A DNA stretch of 64,000 bases from NCBI GenBank assembly GCA_025890175.1, contig JANPYM010000005.1, positions 2,897,041 through 2,961,040 on the forward strand, read 5' to 3'. Below, one piece after another: positions 62,178 through 64,000 of this stretch. A model generated the notes under the pieces. It saw only the letters and a list, made by a program, of their open reading frames with translations. It was not told the origin of the DNA and did no database searches. Position numbers and translations under genes: made by a program. This DNA is from Ciborinia camelliae. Its lineage: Eukaryota > Ascomycota > Leotiomycetes > Helotiales > Sclerotiniaceae. Each line of letters opens with the position of its first letter. The stretch's first letter is position 1.

Positions 62178-62879
62178 ATTATTCTACGAACTTTTTCGCA
62201 GGCCAATGCCCCCAATGGCCCTTTTTTGCAAGGGGGCACTAGCCCGCGAAAAAAGTCACTGTAGGCCAATAAGTCAAATTCGTCAAAATATTTATATTTT
62301 CAAAAGGTTTAAAAACTAACTATATAGTATTTAAACTAATGAATTGATATATAAAATAAGATTTAGATTATATATTATATTGATCGATTAATACTAATTG
62401 CTAAAAAATTGAAAAATATTAAGATTGAATAATATATGAAATAGTTTTAAAATATTGACCCGCGAAAAAAAAACAATAAATTAAATTAGTTTAAATATAA
62501 ATATTTTTTAATTATTATTCTACAAACTTTTTTGCTTTTTTTATTAGGCTAATACCCCCAAAGACCGATTTTGATAGGGGGGCATTAGTCTAATAAAAAA
62601 ATCACTGTAGGGCAATGGGTCAAATTCGACGAAATCTTAATATTTTTGAAAAATTGAAAAACTAGCTATATAGAGTTTAAGCTAATAAATTATTATATAA
62701 AATCAGATTTAAATTATCTATTCTATTGCTTGATTGGTACTAGTTGCAAAAAAAGTGAAAAAAATTAAAAGGTATTGGGGTTGAATAGTATGTGGGGTAG
62801 TAATATTTTGACTAGGGGGCATTGGCCCGTGAAAAAAAAGCAATAAATTAAATTAGTTGAAATATTAAGATTAATAAAA
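62178..62879. repeat. Two tandem units with conserved hairpins
   Basis: Unit 1 (about 62178-62512) and unit 2 (about 62513-62879) share the order ATTATTCTAC, hairpin, TCACTGTAGG, a 200-bp AT-rich body and a GAAAAAAAA-CAATAAATTAAATTAG end. Each has a stem-loop (62190-62256 and 62536-62610) with C5 and G5 near the loop. The arms differ in sequence between the units yet stay complementary within each. Unit 2 has a third arm copy near 62815-62838. They resemble foldback or MITE ends amplified in the subtelomere. Confidence 0.75.
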
Positions 62880-62891
62880 AAAATAAATAAA

Positions 62892-63081
62892 TGTCACGCC
62901 AAGGCCCCTGCCTAGTATGACAGTCACGTGATTGATCACGTGACCACCACGGTGGTCACATGATCAACGTCTATATTAGATAGTGTTCTTTCCAAGAGGA
63001 TCCTTTTCTCTTTAGCATAGTTCTTTTATTAGATTACAGATCCTAAAGCTATTCCATATGCCCTAAGTGACGTACATAACA
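62892..63081 (+). mobile_element. Solo LTR with palindromes, TSD ATAAA
   Basis: A 190-bp element, TGTCACGCCAAGGCC...GACGTACATAACA, is flanked by ATAAA on both sides (62887-62891 and 63082-63086). It contains TCACGTGA-TTGA-TCACGTGA and GTGACCACC-AC-GGTGGTCAC palindromes near its start. It is not AT-biased, so it looks recent. The surrounding (ATAA)n means the duplication could be partly fortuitous. Confidence 0.75.
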
Positions 63082-63086
63082 ATAAA

Positions 63087-63655
63087 TAAATAAATAATTT
63101 AGATTAGTATTAGTATTTAATTTTATATATTATTTATTTTATGTATTTTTATTTTTATTAGTATAATAAAATTATAACTTTATTGTGATTTTGAAAAAAA
63201 AGAATTTTAATTTAATTTTATAGATTTATTAAATTATATTTTTAAAATAGCGGTAGCGGAGGTAGAATGGCGGTAGTAAAGGTATTATAGTTTTATATAA
63301 TTTTATTAATATTAGTATTAGTATAATATTTGTATTATTTATAAATTTAAATTTATGGATTTATTTTTAAATTATATTTTTAAATAAGTGGTAGTGGAGG
63401 TAGAATGATAGTAGTAAAGGTAGTAATATAGTTTTATATTATATTATTAATATTAGTATTAGTATAATATTTATATTATTGATAATTTTATTTTTATTAA
63501 ATTAAATTTTGATTTTAATTTATTATTATTATTTATATTAATATTTTTATAATTTTAATTTATTAATTTAATTTTATGGATTTATTTTTATATTATATTT
63601 TTAAAATCGCGGTAGCGGAGGTAGAGTGGCGATAGCGTAGGTATTATAGTTTTAT
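63087..63655. repeat. Subtelomeric AT repeat with G-rich modules
   Basis: Three copies of a 35-bp G-rich module with the core GGTAGCGGAGGTAGAATGGC (63249-63284, 63388-63422, 63608-63642) are embedded in AT-rich spacers. The spacers share GGATTTATTTTTA..ATTATATTTTTAAA before and TTATAGTTTTATAT after each module. No genes. Confidence 0.85.
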
Positions 63656-63875
63656 ATTATTTAGTATTTTATTTAGTATTATAGTTTTATTTTATTTAGT
63701 ATTTTATTTAGTATTTTATTTAGTATTTTATTTAGTATTTTATTTAGTATTTAGTATTTAGTATTTTATTTAGTATTTTATTTAGTATTTTATTTAGTAT
63801 TTTATTTAGTATTTAGTATTTAGTATTTAGTATTTAGTATTTAGTATTTAGTATTTAGTATTTAGTATTTAGTAT
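63656..63875. repeat. Telomere-adjacent TTTAGTA satellite
   Basis: A 12-mer TTTTATTTAGTA alternates with and then gives way to pure heptamer TTTAGTA, about eleven in a row before the telomere. The array runs straight into the telomere (TATTTAGGGTTAGGG) with no spacer. Confidence 0.95.
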
Positions 63876-64000
63876 TTAGGGTTAGGGTTAGGGTTAGGGT
63901 TAGGGTTAGGGTTAGGGTTAGGGTTAGGGTTAGGGTTAGGGTTAGGGTTAGGGTTAGGGTTAGGGTTAGGGTTAGGGTTAGGGTTAGGGTTAGGGTTAGG
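63876..64000 (+). repeat. Telomere, (TTAGGG) x 20 plus TTAGG
   Basis: There are 125 bp of perfect TTAGGG repeats to the end of the window. The G-rich strand reads 5' to 3' outward, so this is the right chromosome end. The sequence is cut by the assembly or the window, so true telomere length is unknown. Confidence 0.99.

Overview
The window is the right end of a chromosome of a filamentous ascomycete. The last 125 bases are perfect TTAGGG repeats read towards the end. Genes carry short GT-AG introns (about 50-210 bp). The gene set is fungal: cerato-platanin, GH11 xylanase, cytochrome P450, Zn2Cys6 regulator, hybrid histidine kinase. Repeats carry the all-transition decay expected of repeat-induced point mutation (RIP). 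A Pezizomycotina plant-associated fungus, possibly a leotiomycete, is my inference; I cannot name the species.

Layout. (1) 1-9.9 kb: sparse, with one clear gene, an intronless secreted cerato-platanin at 2249, then about 7 kb with no gene I can defend. (2) 9.9-22.7 kb: an extremely A/T-rich block that I resolve as two nested Ty1/copia retrotransposons. The outer element (9924-22697, minus strand, TSD AAGGG) carries within it an inner one (13912-20709, plus strand, TSD AATAT). Both have equal-length LTR pairs whose members differ only by transitions. A GC-rich, unmutated solo LTR (10381-10588, TSD ATATT) landed later. (3) 22.7-27.4 kb: small mobile-element debris, including a SINE-like element, two solo LTRs, a 389-bp MITE with TIRs of about 100 bp, and a diverged direct repeat. 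(4) 27.4-54.1 kb: the gene-bearing segment. It holds a low-complexity coiled-coil protein, an 8-exon P450, an 812-aa Zn2Cys6 regulator, a 1403-aa GAF/hybrid histidine kinase, a GH11 xylanase and a 68-aa Cys-rich protein. (5) 54-64 kb: subtelomere. It has a frameshifted pseudogene of the fungal CorA-like Mg2+ transporter family, several solo LTRs, two convergent paralogous genes for small secreted proteins with ten cysteines each, hairpin-bearing tandem units, G-rich modules, a TTTAGTA satellite and the telomere.

No operon-like or biosynthetic-cluster logic joins the genes. Secreted cerato-platanin, xylanase and Cys-rich proteins fit a plant-interacting lifestyle. The two Cys-rich genes, within 5 kb of the telomere and with a decayed LTR between them, look like a subtelomeric effector-candidate pair and are the most biologically interesting genes here. 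Gene models and repeat boundaries were read by eye; splice sites and counts are hand-derived.
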